Below are positions 1-11,300 of a DNA stretch of 64,000 nt, piece by piece. The DNA lies in NCBI GenBank assembly GCA_004565275.1, contig SDOX01000019.1, forward strand, positions 554,340 through 618,339, written 5' to 3'. This DNA comes from Nannochloropsis salina CCMP1776 (taxonomy: Eukaryota > Sar > Eustigmatophyceae > Eustigmatales > Monodopsidaceae). Position 1 is the stretch's first letter. Every line of letters starts with the position of its first letter. The notes beneath the pieces are model-generated. The model worked only from the letters and a program-made list of their open reading frames with translations. It was not told the origin of the DNA and searched no databases. The position numbers and the translations under genes were made by a program.

Positions 1-356
1 AAGCTGTGGAAAGGAGGTTGAGATAGGTGCTTCGTGGAGGGGCTTCGTTGTAAGATTTTGAAGTACAGGGCTTGCCATCTTGTTTCGTCTTGGGGCGCTG
101 GACCGCATTGAGGCATGTCTCGGTGCGTATGTGTGGAAAAAGATTATCCGTCCAAGACTGTGATTGAGCTGCGGGTAGTCGGTATGCAAATAGTAAACAA
201 GACGATTTTGGGGTGAAAGCAGCCAATTTAATTAAATCGATCCCGTCAATTCTTTGATGTTTACGGATAGATGTACAACCAAAATGTCTGTAGGGACGAC
301 AAACTCCAACTCGAGGCCGTAATGTGGTACTGGCACTAGATTTCGATAATTTTCTA
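1..356. other. Intergenic, 3' of GPN3
   Basis: AT-leaning sequence downstream of the GPN3 stop, which is read on the minus strand. I see no ORF with family features, no tRNA and no repeat. It should hold the GPN3 3' UTR. Confidence 0.5.
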
Positions 357-1238
357 CTACAAGCTTTGCTGGATGTCATTATCTTCCATGGCATCTTCAT
401 CTTCCGTCCCTCCATCTCCGACATCATCGCGCGGTTCCCGCGGTTCCAAATCCTCCCCGTACTGTAAAGCCATGTCTGCCTGTGCTAGAATGGCGTCCCA
501 GCTATTCTCATCGTTGGGGTCCAACGGGAGGAAACCCACCAACGTGTAGTCATCCACCACCGCGGCAATCGTGTGCGTTAGCGGTTGCAGGCGTCCGTGT
601 GCAGCAAGGTGGCCCATGCGTGCTACCATGGCCGCAGAATCCATGTCGAGGACCCGTTCTATCTCCTCCTTATCGACTAGATCCGCCTTTGAGATAATAT
701 TGACTTGGGGCACCTCCAGAGCGATCATCGTAGAAAGGCACAGTAGCGCGCCAGCCACAAATTTGCTTGGATCCACCATGAAATGTGCGTCTATTAAATA
801 AACACCACAAACTGAGAGGCTCAATGGACCCTTGACAAGGAAATCAACAAGGTGCTTCATGACAGGTATATGTGAGTAAAGCTCTACTTGACCCGGGCAG
901 TCGAAGACCAGATAATCCCCCTCTGCAAAGACCTCCAAACGCTCCTCCAACCATTCTAGATTTTCTAATAAATATTCCATACAATGAACGAGTGCACCAT
1001 TCGGACCCAAATCCATCATCTCCATTACATCGTCCGCTGTAATGAGCTCCCGCACATCAACCTCAGGCGCTGCATAGGCGAATTGCCCTTCTGCTGCTGG
1101 ATCAAGATTTATTATATGTACAGCTCGGCGCTGGGTCCCTGGGCCTTGCTGTGCGGCACAATGCTCTTGCAAAAGCTTACAATAGGTCGATTTTCCAACT
1201 CCGGCTGGCCCCATAACGAGCTGGCAGCATCGAGGCAT
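357..1238 (-). CDS. GPN3: GPN-loop GTPase 3
   Basis: Single-exon gene for a 293-aa GPN-loop GTPase, close to the usual 280-290 aa. The start ATG (1236-1238) gives the family's MPR N-terminus. G1/P-loop is GPAGVGKST (about residues 10-18), followed by NLDPAAE, the diagnostic Gly-Pro-Asn loop in LGPNGAL (about 77), G3 as DCPGQVEL (about 113) and G4-like SKADLVD (about 182). The C-terminus is acidic. Family knowledge: GPN3 forms heterodimers with GPN1/GPN2 in the cytosol and supports assembly and nuclear import of RNA polymerase II. The family is conserved through eukaryotes and archaea, and all nucleotide-binding motifs are intact here. It faces away from the neighbouring tRNA cluster. There is no sign of an intron. 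Confidence 0.95.
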   Translation of the reverse strand: MPRCCQLVMGPAGVGKSTYCKLLQEHCAAQQGPGTQRRAVHIINLDPAAEGQFAYAAPEVDVRELITADDVMEMMDLGPNGALVHCMEYLLENLEWLEERLEVFAEGDYLVFDCPGQVELYSHIPVMKHLVDFLVKGPLSLSVCGVYLIDAHFMVDPSKFVAGALLCLSTMIALEVPQVNIISKADLVDKEEIERVLDMDSAAMVARMGHLAAHGRLQPLTHTIAAVVDDYTLVGFLPLDPNDENSWDAILAQADMALQYGEDLEPREPRDDVGDGGTEDEDAMEDNDIQQSL

Positions 1239-1621
1239 ATCTAATTCTTATATGGGGAGGTTCACAAATAAAAAGTCAGTCTAAACCCTGAAATAAAGAA
1301 TAATGTCTGCGATTCGACATGTAAAACTCTGAGATAGACAATATCTACAACTTTATTCATTGAAAGGTCATGAAGCGCCGAGGTTGGCCTTGTGCACATA
1401 GCTTCAGGTAAACCTTTCCACCAGTTCCTGCCTTTCAGACCAGAAGAAATCCAAACGACCTGTGCATCTGGCGCCGGCGTAACACTGACACTTTTCCAAT
1501 ACCATTGTAAATGATATAATGGTATGAAAAGCATTTTGGCGTCAAAAAATGCGAGGGGAAAAAGTTATCCCACGAGTACATGTATGTAGAGGTCGAAATC
1601 GCTCGCGGAATGAACCCTGTA
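1239..1621. other. Intergenic between GPN3 start and tRNA cluster
   Basis: Holds the GPN3 promoter. A 90-codon open frame on the minus strand (1262-1534) has an ATG but no recognisable domain and lies directly upstream of GPN3. I treat it as chance or 5' UTR sequence. Confidence 0.4.
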
Positions 1622-1740
1622 GCACCAATAGTCTAGTGGTAGGATTGAACCTTCCCAAGGTTTAGGCCCGGGTTCCTTGCGATGACGCTCGTCTTTCGCC
1701 GACGAGTAGCCGCAAGCCTGTGCGATTCCCGGTTGGTGCA
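1622..1740 (+). tRNA. tRNA-Gly(CCC) with a 48-nt insert in the T loop
   Basis: The acceptor arms GCACCAA (1622-1628) and TTGGTGC (1733-1739) pair fully, with discriminator A at 1740. The anticodon arm is GAACC-TTCCCAA-GGTTT, giving anticodon CCC. The T stem is CCGGG/CCCGG. With 1676-1723 removed, the T loop reads TTCGATT and the molecule is a canonical eukaryotic tRNA-Gly. The insert lies after the loop's TTC and splits the B box. It folds on itself: CTTGCG (1676-1681) pairs with CGCAAG (1711-1716), and CTCGTC (1688-1693) pairs with GACGAG (1701-1706). A T run at 1746-1749 can terminate Pol III. It could be a working gene with an ectopic intron, or a disrupted copy. Confidence 0.85.
1676..1723 (+). 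other. Candidate ectopic tRNA intron (T loop)
   Basis: A 48-nt segment interrupts the T loop between the equivalents of positions 56 and 57; the boundary can slide by one base because C flanks both ends. Two nested 6-bp perfect stems make it a strong hairpin. I cannot draw a textbook bulge-helix-bulge at the junctions. T-loop introns are known in archaea, in red algae such as Cyanidioschyzon and in nucleomorph tRNAs; whether this one is spliced is inference. Confidence 0.65.
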
Positions 1741-2133
1741 TTCTCTTTTGTTCGTCTCCTCAACCGCCCCCTTCCTCCTATTTCTGCTCAGCTCTAAATT
1801 TTAGTTAGAGTGTAAAATGGTTTACCAACTTCTCCAAACAATATGTCGGGATACATAATGAAGAGGCCTGGTCTTCTTGACGCCTCACTACCTGTATGTA
1901 AAGGGGGACAATTTTATACTTTGCAGAGTTAACAACTTCGTTCCTTGTTAAAGAATCGCTCACGTGCTGTATTTTTTATCGTGCTGTTATTCTGTGTATC
2001 AGCACTTAAAGATCACAAAAAGTCAGTCACTTCATTGAATAGGTCTGAACTACTGAAGTACGCATTTTTTTTAAAAGTGAGAATTATTTGGTGGTTTGAT
2101 AAAGAAGATGATACACGTGGTTTGGCAATTGAA
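1741..2133. other. Spacer between tRNA-Gly and tRNA-Ser(AGA)
   Basis: AT-rich spacer with a TTTT terminator at 1746-1749 for the upstream tRNA. No other gene is seen. Confidence 0.5.
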
Positions 2134-2214
2134 GTCAGCATGGCCGAGCGGTTAAGGCGATCGACTAGAAATCGATTGTGTTCTCACTCACAGGTTCAAA
2201 TCCTGTTGCTGACG
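2134..2214 (+). tRNA. tRNA-Ser(AGA)
   Basis: Acceptor GTCAGCA (2134-2140) pairs with TGCTGAC (2207-2213). The anticodon arm is ATCGA-CTAGAAA-TCGAT, so the anticodon is AGA (Ser). The long variable arm, TGTGTTCTCACTCAC, marks a class II tRNA. The T arm is AGG-TTCAAAT-CCT type, and no intron is present. TTTTT at 2225-2229 is the Pol III terminator. Confidence 0.95.
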
Positions 2215-2580
2215 GCACCGTAGCTTTTTGTCGTCTCTACCCATCGGCGGCCTTCTCTTCTGCCATTTCAATGCACTCGTATCTAAGAGAGGGATACGTT
2301 TCCCTCATGCATGACACCGGCTGCACGCAAGAAGTCGTGTTGGGTACACAAATCCGTTACTCGCCGAGAGGTTAGAGATTTGAGGCGAAGGGGTCTGCCA
2401 CGGGGAAAGTATGCTTTTTTTAAATTGCAAACATCAAGCTTTGTTCTGTGATCTATATCTCGTCGTTATACGGAAAGCTGAGACAATCACTCAGTTGAAA
2501 AATCTACGTGATTTGTAATAATGGTGTTGAAGTAAATATTACTTCATTAACTTTCAGTTCCGCTTAAATACGATCTTCCA
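2215..2580. other. Spacer between the two tRNA-Ser genes
   Basis: Contains the TTTTT terminator just after tRNA-Ser(AGA). The rest is featureless AT-rich sequence. Confidence 0.5.
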
Positions 2581-2662
2581 GACGAGTTGACCGAGTGGTT
2601 AAGGTGTTGCACTCGAAATGCAATGGTGTTTCGCCGCGGGAGTTCAAATCTCCCACTCGTCG
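2581..2662 (+). tRNA. tRNA-Ser(CGA)
   Basis: Acceptor GACGAGT (2581-2587) pairs with ACTCGTC (2655-2661), discriminator G. The anticodon loop CTCGAAA, flanked by TGCA/TGCA, gives anticodon CGA (Ser). The long variable arm is GGTGTTTCGCC and the T arm GGGAG-TTCAAAT-CTCCC. No intron is present. TTTT at 2673-2676 can terminate Pol III. With the AGA gene upstream it forms a serine isoacceptor pair on the same strand. Confidence 0.95.
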
Positions 2663-2830
2663 TCGTTCCTTCTTTTGGTAGAAAAATGTTTTCTGGCCCA
2701 CCTACACCATGTGTTTTTTATACCACTCTTTGTTCTCTTCAGTATATCTGCAAGAGACACTTTCGCGGTACAATACCATCTAGCGGCACTTCAGTATAAA
2801 AATTTTAATAAAAACATGTTGTTCTGCACG

Positions 2831-5203
2831 TTATGCTTTCGTCTGTAATAGTTTGTGCAATACCGCCTGCTTCCGCCTTTCTATTGTCTGCGGTCTAAAC
2901 GTTAATGAAGATCGTGCTAGCCGTTCTATTTCGGAACGCACCTTCGCTTGGCTGCCACGTTGATCTTGTGGACGGGAGCTAAGCCGGAAGGGACGAGATG
3001 TCGTCATTGTGTACAAAGAAGGAACACAATTTGTCCGCATTCTGGCTCCCCCAACGGCCAGGGCAGCCGTGGCGGATGCCTGCCCTTGACGCTGTTGTGC
3101 CGCTGCCTGACTGCGGGCTAGGAACTTCCCCAATCCGCGTACTAGAACTGGGGACTGGTGGCGATCCATTCGCGGCCGGCTCATGTTTTTCGTTAATAGT
3201 GGCGACCAAGTACAGGCTTTCAGCTCTTCTGCCTCGCGGGCAGCACGAGTATCCGCCGCCTGGGCTTCCTTTAGACCCCACCGGTCCTCGCCCCCAGCCG
3301 ACGTGGGCTGTTGCGCCCCAGATAATGAACGGTCCTTCACTTTTCCGTGATTTCGGGCAACAGTCTTGGCAATGACGGACTTGCTTGACACGTGTCCTGA
3401 TCTTGATCCAAGGGCAGGTCTCTGTAATGAAGTGTAAGAATGCACATTGCTTATCTCTGGTTGAAATGTGCACGCAGCTTCAAAGCGAGCCTGAGCCTCT
3501 TCGGCGGCCTTGTTTCGGGCAACTACTCCACGCCAGTTGTAGGTGAGCTCCTCGATGTCGGAGGACCGGCCCAGCGCACGAGACAAGGGATTGATAGATG
3601 GTTCATAATGAAACTCGCTCAAGGCGGCCATCGTGCGAGCCTGCCGTGCAGCTTCCCGCCGAGCCCGCTCCTCGACCGCCAATCGATGCACCACAGAACC
3701 CTGCAGGTTGGGGCGCTCATCGCTTTCATGTCCCTTTGACTCCCTCAGACTTCGGATGCGCGCCACTATAGCTTCACTCTTGGGCTCCAGGACTGGCTTG
3801 AACCAACGCTCTTCCTCCGCCGCCATGGCCTGCTCGACGGCCACTGCTTTCTCTCGCCTGTAATCCTCCCAAAGTTGCTGGCGCGCTTCAAAGCCTGAAG
3901 GCCAGCCTGCTTTCACGAGAAGCTCATCCGTCTTCTGCGCAAGAGTGGGCGCAAATCGGCAGTCCACATGCCGCCTCGCCTCCGAAGCCGATCTCCTGGC
4001 CATGCGTTGCTGCAAAAAACGCTCAGAATCACGCACAAGTCGGGAGAAAGTGCTAGATTGACGTCCCAGAGGATGCTTCACTTTTTCCTGATCAGTGCCA
4101 GTGTCTGAATTGCCGTTGCCAAGGCGCCGTTGGCGAGCCATCCCCTCTGTCATCCCACAGAGGCGCGGTTGGAACGTCCATTCTGCCGCCCTTACTTCCT
4201 CTCTCTCCGCTCGGAGTCGGGCCAAGTGCTCGCGGCGAGCCCGCTGAACGTCTCCAAGGCGTTCATGCAAGGGTTTTTCTCGCTTGGGACACTGGGACGG
4301 CGAGATAAGTGTGGAGGACGGGGGCACGCGGCCTCCAGACCCGCTTGAAGCGCTCGTGTACAGTACCGGACGGAAAGTGCACTCGCGCGCCTGCTCCTCC
4401 AGTACTTTCGCCTGTCTGATTCGCCTAGCCTGTTCTGAGGCTTTTTTTTTTTCCATCAAGCGCTCCGGCAAAGGCTTGACAACTTCTTCCCTGCTGGCTG
4501 CTGCAGCTGCGGCAACGCGTTTTTCTGTCCCTTCGCACAGGCTGGGCTTAAAAGTGCATCCCGCTTCAGCCAATTTGAGTGCTTCTTGTTCGCGACGCAG
4601 GCTTTCTCTCTCCTTGTAAATCTCGTTGCGTGGTTGAGCTAGCCTGGAAAGTGCAGCGGCAGAAGTTGCGAAAGTAGTCGGAGTGTGATATCGGCGGCGG
4701 AACGCATGGGCACTCGCTCGAAGCGTTTTGAAGGGTTGATGCGTTGAAGATGGGGACGGCAACCTGCCTGCAGCCATGAAAACTGGAAAATTAGTGCGAC
4801 CACCATCCACTTTGGCCAGTTGCGAATACTGGACTGGATCTGAGGGTTTCGGGCCGAGTGAACCGGAGGCAGAGCGATGTCTGTCTGATGGGGCGAGATC
4901 AGGCCATCGTACCAACTCAGCTTCTGCCTCGTGAAGCTGGTGCTCTATTAAGTCAAACTCTAGTAGATGGGATTGCATGGCCAAGGCATTCCTAGTGCTG
5001 TGGATGTGTCGGTCGCGAGCGTGAAAACTGATTCCCAGACGAGGCCGTCGCCAAGGCCGCCTTGGCGAGGCCTCAAGTTCAAACTTTCCCCTCCTTCCCG
5101 CTGGGCCCTTTCTGCCGCAGCTCGCAGGCATCTCAGGCCTCTGCCCGTCTTTGCTTTTGAGGCATCGATAGGGTTGAGCTCTTTTTAGGAGCCTTTCAAG
5201 CAA
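2831..5203 (-). CDS. Coiled-coil protein with nine FxPx(L/I) repeats, function unknown
   Basis: Single open frame of 790 aa, rich in Arg, Glu, Ala and Gln, predicted helical with coiled-coil stretches. I do not recognise an enzyme domain. It carries nine copies of an aromatic-x-Pro-x-(Leu/Ile) motif, usually preceded by Cys or Trp and a second aromatic or Thr. Examples are CTFKPSL (about 216), CTFRPVL (273), WTFQPRL (340), CRFAPTL (413), RWFKPVL (465), FHYEPSI (530), CTFQPEI (576), CTWSPLL (663) and LTFRPQT (764). Spacing is about 50-100 residues. Each motif follows an Arg/Glu/Ala-rich helix, which suggests repeated docking modules on a scaffold. A later Met at about residue 76 could be the true start, because the first 75 residues are basic and low in conservation features. 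Its start lies 102 bp from the divergent myosin gene. Confidence 0.75.
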   Translation of the reverse strand: MLERLLKRAQPYRCLKSKDGQRPEMPASCGRKGPAGRRGKFELEASPRRPWRRPRLGISFHARDRHIHSTRNALAMQSHLLEFDLIEHQLHEAEAELVRWPDLAPSDRHRSASGSLGPKPSDPVQYSQLAKVDGGRTNFPVFMAAGRLPSPSSTHQPFKTLRASAHAFRRRYHTPTTFATSAAALSRLAQPRNEIYKERESLRREQEALKLAEAGCTFKPSLCEGTEKRVAAAAAASREEVVKPLPERLMEKKKASEQARRIRQAKVLEEQARECTFRPVLYTSASSGSGGRVPPSSTLISPSQCPKREKPLHERLGDVQRARREHLARLRAEREEVRAAEWTFQPRLCGMTEGMARQRRLGNGNSDTGTDQEKVKHPLGRQSSTFSRLVRDSERFLQQRMARRSASEARRHVDCRFAPTLAQKTDELLVKAGWPSGFEARQQLWEDYRREKAVAVEQAMAAEEERWFKPVLEPKSEAIVARIRSLRESKGHESDERPNLQGSVVHRLAVEERARREAARQARTMAALSEFHYEPSINPLSRALGRSSDIEELTYNWRGVVARNKAAEEAQARFEAACTFQPEISNVHSYTSLQRPALGSRSGHVSSKSVIAKTVARNHGKVKDRSLSGAQQPTSAGGEDRWGLKEAQAADTRAAREAEELKACTWSPLLTKNMSRPRMDRHQSPVLVRGLGKFLARSQAAAQQRQGQASATAALAVGGARMRTNCVPSLYTMTTSRPFRLSSRPQDQRGSQAKVRSEIERLARSSLTFRPQTIERRKQAVLHKLLQTKA

Positions 5204-5305
5204 CCAAAGAGTCTCGCATTTACGTTCGGAGAGCCAATCAATGCCATTAACTCATCGTACCGGTTAAGCCGTAGTGTTCATTTTTCTTCCTCTACAACAC
5301 CTACA
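5204..5305. promoter_or_regulatory. Short divergent promoter, coiled-coil protein / myosin
   Basis: Only 102 bp separate the two start codons, so both 5' UTRs and the core promoters must overlap or be very short. No clear TATA box is seen. Confidence 0.5.
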
Positions 5306-8300
5306 ATGCGCAGATTCCACATGAATCATCAATTTGACTGGTCTCACAGCAGTAAGGGCGATCCATTGTGGCTTTCTGATACTGACGAGGGCTATATTGA
5401 AGCTCTTCTGGTGTCTGTGCAGGGTGACAAGATTATCGTCGAAGACAAAGGGGGCAAGGTACGTCCAAGTGATGACATGAAGATGGATTTCAATGTTCCC
5501 ACGCGGACTCGACCATACTTGAAGTTCGGAGAAGTAAGATGAGAGGATTCGATGTATATGGAAATGTGCCATGAGAAATGCAACAGGAGAGTGAACATAT
5601 GAAATACCGCATTGGCATCTCATCTTGATTAAAGGAAGGGATGTTGTGCAGGGCCCCACGCGCCCGTCAGAATATTTGTCTATCAGACTCCTTTTAATTG
5701 TACAATGTATCTGTGTAAAGCGTTTTACCGTAGATGCGGACGCTCTGTCACGGGGTGGGCCGCCACCGGCTTTGCACGGTACCGGAAGAAATGGCGGAGG
5801 ACGCAAGAAGAACGCGGAAGGAATGCGGCGCTTGTTGCCTCGCGCGAGCAATGTCAGCGCTGCTTCACCTACAACGAAAACTTCAGTCCCGCCAGAGCTG
5901 CACTGCCACAACATGGAAAATATGGATGACTTGCACCCTCTGAACGAGGCGACCATCCTGGCCAACATCGCGCATCGCTACCGCACGGACCAGATCTACA
6001 CCCGCACGGGTCCCATCCTCATTGCCATGAACCCCTTCAAGTGGCTACCCATATACGGTCCCGAAGTCGTGCGACAGTACAGCGGCAAACCCTATGGGAC
6101 ACTGCCCCCGCATTGCTATCAGGAGGCCGAGGATGCGTACCAACAGCTTCAGCGTACACACGTAAACCAATCGGTCGTTATATGCGGGGAATCGGGGGCC
6201 GGCAAGACAGAGACAACTAAGCTTATGTTACAGTATATCAGCATTGTGGCGCGAGACGACTCAGAAAAGGAGAAGGCAAGTGGCCATCAGGGGCTCGAGG
6301 CGGGAGGAACGGCCGCCATGCAAGAAGGTGTCTCCCCATCGCAGGCCAAGGAGCCTCTGACCATAGGCGAACGTCTGGTACAATCGAACCCATTGATTGA
6401 AGCCTTTGGAAACGCAAAAACCCTCCGCAATAATAATTCAAGGTACGTTATTGACCAAGAGAGGATTGCTGGATTTCTCAGCATCACAAGGTGTCACGGT
6501 ATTCAGGCTCGATATTCGAATGCGCGCGCCACATCAAGTCTTTCCCTTGGTTTGGACATTTGTGATGTACGACTTTTTTTTCCTCGGCCATTCTCATTAA
6601 CCCGATTCCTGTAAATAATGCTCATATATCCTTCAGCCGATTTGGAAAGTTTACACTGCTCAATTTCAAGCGCACAAGCAATGTGCGCGGATCCCCGGTC
6701 CGCCATGATCTGTTAGCACAGCCTGGGAGCAGGCAGGGGGGATTTCCCATTTGTGGAGGGCAAATTAGCAATTTCTTGTTGGAAAAGTCACGTGTCTGTC
6801 GTCAACAGGGCGGAGAGAGAAATTATCACATATTCTACCAACTTTTAGCTGGTGCCTCAGAGACTTTGCGAAAGCAGCTGCACCTTCCAGCGGAAATTGA
6901 TAAGGACAAGGCGAATAAGTTCTACTATCTTGCGCAAAGCGGCTGCACGCAAGTGGAGGGTATAGAGGATGCTGACGATTTCGCCATGACCAGGTACGGA
7001 TTCAGACATGACCCTCAAATCTGTAATTTTGCATGACTTTGTGCTCAGTTGAGCGCACGGCACAAACATCGCCCTTGTGTGTCTCTATTTAATGTTCTGA
7101 CTGACGTATTTACGGGCACGTGTTTGTCAGGGCGGCCATGGATGCTGTGGGAATCACGTACGAGGAGCAGGTTGCTCTCTTCCAAATGGTGGCGGGTGTC
7201 CTGCACCTTGGCAATGTGGATTTTGAAAGCAGTCCTGATGGCGAAGAATCAAGCGTTCGGAGGGCATTTGGAGCTGGAAATAACGATGGAGAAGTGGACA
7301 ATGGAGAATCCGCTCTGGATGTGGCAGCTGAGTTCTTAGGACTCGCTCCAGAAAGACTTGCTGAAGCTTTAACGACGCGCGTGCGGCAGCTACCAGGAGG
7401 GAAGACTGTCCGCTCCCCGCAGACCGTGGCGCAGTCACGTGATTCGCGCGATGCTCTGGCAAAAGCTTTGTACAGTCGGCTCTTTGATCGTCTTGTGGAT
7501 CGACTAAATGCAACCTTTGCTGAAGATTGCGGGTCTACGAGCACCGCCATAAGCATTACAACGTCTCACAGGAGCAATGTGCTTTCATCAGACTCTGTGT
7601 CCGCCCCATGCTTCATCGGAATACTCGACATTTTTGGTTTTGAGAATATGGCCGTCAATTCGTTGGAGCAATTGCTTATTAATCACAGTAACGAGCGTCT
7701 CCAACTTTTGTTTAATTTAGCCACCTTCAAGCGTGAAGAAGAGGAATACGCGCGCGAGGAAATCGATTGGGATCGCTCCGATTTTCCTGATAATCAGCCA
7801 TGCGTCGATCTCATTGAGAAGAAACCTTTGGGTGCGTAGGAGAAATTATCTTAGCAATATTTGTCGCGCCTCATTTTCTCTTTACTTGATATGCATCCTG
7901 TTCGACTCGAGTGACACCATTTTTACCTCTTGCTCAGCCAACTTTTGTCGACCCGTTTTCCCACATCTATGTTCAGGCCTGTTGCCCATATTGGATTCGG
8001 AATGCACCAGAGGTGCGGCTGCTAGCGATGGGGCCTTGGTGAGCACCTATAACAAATCATTCAGAGGACATGCACATTACGGCGTTTGCGGTCCTTCAAC
8101 AGCGTGGCGAAAACAGGTTGGAAGTAAGACCAGCACTGGCAGCCACTTCACGGCCGATACAGATTTTGCTGTAATGCATTATGCGGGCGGCATCATCTAT
8201 AGCTCCAACGATTTCGTAGACAAAAATCGCGACGCGTTATTCGACCACGTCAACGCACTCTTGGCCACAAGCTCATCTTTCCCGCTTGTTACCTCTCTCT

Positions 8301-11300
8301 TCAAGGCAAACAATGCTTTGTCTTCTTGTTCTGCTTCGCCTTTAGAATCCCCACAGTTCTCAGCAAAAATTCGGGCAAGTACTGGTGAAAGCGGCGGAGA
8401 TGATGATGGTACTGGCGGCAATACGAATTTGCGCGCCAGCAATGGCACAGTCTCACAGCGGTTCAATGCACAATTGAATGGACTGATTCAGACTCTAGAG
8501 GGCTGCGATGTACGATTTGTGCGCTGTATTAAATCAAATCAGCTCTTGGCGCCCCAGGTGCTGGACAAGCCAAGCGTGTTGAACCAACTCGTCTGCTCTG
8601 GAGTGATGGCAGCACTAGAAGTGCGACGAGCGGGGTTCCCCACTCGGATGCCCTACTGTGATTTTATACGGGACTTCCGCGTTTTTACGGTCGGCTTTCC
8701 TTCCTCCGAAAAGGAAAATGAGGCGATTGCATACGACAAGCTTTTAAGTCTGCATCGTAATGAGACTCAAATAAGGGCTGCTGTCAAGCCTAGGATGCCG
8801 TCTCTTAAGATGGATTCAACCACCCCGAGCACTCACGATCATCCTCCAGGCATATACGAAGTCGATGACCATGATGAAGCCAACGGACAAAGCAAATACG
8901 GCGAGTTAAAAGCAGCCCGCTCGTTGACGGCCATGATGATGACTCATCCAGCCGTACTAAAGGCTGTAACGGCACGTCAGTATCGCTTGGGCTTGACGAA
9001 ACTTTTTTTACATGCCGACACTTTGCTGGTTCTTCAAAATGTTAAACACAAAATTATACTACCGAAAATTATTCGTCTTCAGCGATGGTGGGTTCGGATT
9101 TCTGAGTCGGTACTACTGCACAAATTGAATCGTGCAGCCCAACTTTTGCATGAACTGGAATCTCAAGTCGACGTGGGAGGGATGCATGGGACAGAAAGAG
9201 TGCAGCGGGCTCTAGATGAAACAGCGACCGCAGTTATGTACGCGCGGCGGCTCAATTCTCTTCAGCCTGAAGTGTTCCGGCCTGCTGTGGAGCGAGCCTG
9301 TAAGAAGGCACAAGTGGCAGAGGAGCTTGTTGAGCGGGTTATAGCCATCAAGAAAAGGGACTCAGAGCAGCGGGCAGAGCTGTTGGGAATGCTGGATACA
9401 GGCCGTGCGCGATTGAGTCATGCGCAGAGGGACCTAGATGATGTTGAATTGCAGGGTGAGGCGCGATATCTAGTGATACACAGGATGGATAAGGCGGCGA
9501 AGGCTCTACGAGAACAGTCAACGCAACTACTGAAAGTAGCGAATCGAAATGCCATTCGTAGCCATGGCAAGAATCAGGACTCAGAGAAAGGGCACGAGCC
9601 TGCAGCTTTGCATCGCCTTCATCTTCAAGCTACAGAAAACGCTGATGAAGGAATAATTGACGGCACAAGCTTGGACCGTACAGGGAAGATTTACAAGTGT
9701 TTGGACCAGGAAGATCCTGAAGAGGTTGCGCGTCGAAGAGTGCTTGCGATAGAAGGCGTGCTGACGATGGTGAAAGATGCAGAGATAGCACTAGTGCATC
9801 TCCAATCACAACAGCAACGCCTCTACGAAGCAAGGGAAAAAACTAAAGAAATTTTTGCGCACATAAAAAAAGATTTTCGGCATACATTAGAGGCGGCAGA
9901 GAGCAGTGGCATCGTGGGAGATGGCATGGGTGTGGAAAGCAGAGCAATACAGCAAAATATCGCGACTGTCCGCGACAACATAGCGGAGGTCGATTGTGTT
10001 TTAGAAACCTCTCAGGATCCCACGGCTTTGCAACCGGCAGTAGAGCACGCAGCCTTCCTTGTTTCTGAACTCTCTTCCTTCGTGCAAAATGAAAGGCTGC
10101 GCATATCATCGGAGGAGAGGCGGCGACAAGGTCGACAATTATGGGAAGAAGCTCACTGCAAATTCAAGGAATTTCTGTCCGAAATAGAAAGCTCGGGTAT
10201 AAAAGGAGGAAATGTACCCGCTTCTGCGCATGCTGTCACTGATGCCTTCACTGATTTCGAGACTGCGATAGAGCAAGCAGCGTCTCTATTGACTAGCGAT
10301 GATTCACACGCATACGTTCATGCTTGCCAATCCCTGCACGGAAAACTTGAGAAAATGAATGCGATTCTCAAAGCCGAGATTTTAGTCAAGCAGAGACATG
10401 ACAAAGTGCGAGAGAAAGAGCTTGCGCGCGTCAAAGTTGCACACGAGAAGGTCCTGAACTTGCTGAGAAGCGTTGAGATGCATTGTACTATGGCCGCAGA
10501 GCAGCAGTTGTGTGAGGGCTTGTGTACGAGTCTAAGCTTCTCGGAAGAGGTCTTGGCGGATTTGCAAGCGAGTCCAGCGGTCGCTTCCCTAAAAGATAAG
10601 GTTGAAACGGCCATTCTTCAGTGTGCAGCCTCAGAACGTCGTTATGCAGATGTCAAGCAGCGGCATGAATCGCAGGCAAGAGAAATAGCTACGGCTCATT
10701 GCGAGCTTGTAGCTATGCAGAAACGATTCAAAACGCTGCTCTCAAGATATGGTATAGGTGGACCGGCAGTAGCAGATAGTAGCAGTGACGACCAAGGCAC
10801 TGTCGGTGCAATTAATGTGCTCACTACCTTATGTGAGTCAGCAATGTGTCTGTGTCGTGATGAATTGCGAAACTTGGAAAATGCCGTCCGTCTGGGAGCC
10901 TGTCCATCGCTTTCCTCTGCTTTGTCTGCCGCTACCGAATCTATATGTGAATTTGAATCGCACGTCAAGACGCAGAGCCAGCGCGTGGAAGCAATGTGTA
11001 AAGCCAGGCAAGAGGACCTTGGGAGATTATTATCAACGAAAGGCCGCTTCGACTCCTTTCTAGAGAATATATCGCTCGTGGAGGAAAATTGTCAACCTGG
11101 TAACGCCGCTTCCCCTTCATTCACCGTTCGGTCATCCATGCTGTCAGGTAGCTTATTTCTTGGCAAACCGAGCCTTCGGAGACTTGTATCAGACGTCAAA
11201 ATGGGCTTGCAGCAGGTCGAAGAAGAGATACATGTACCGATCACGGCGACATGGTTCGAAGAAGAAGGCTATCACGGAAAACGACAGCAAGAGCGGCGGT

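Noticed and set aside
5264-5968. 234-codon minus frame across the first myosin intron
   Set aside because: It overlaps a recognisable myosin exon and intron and has no family features.
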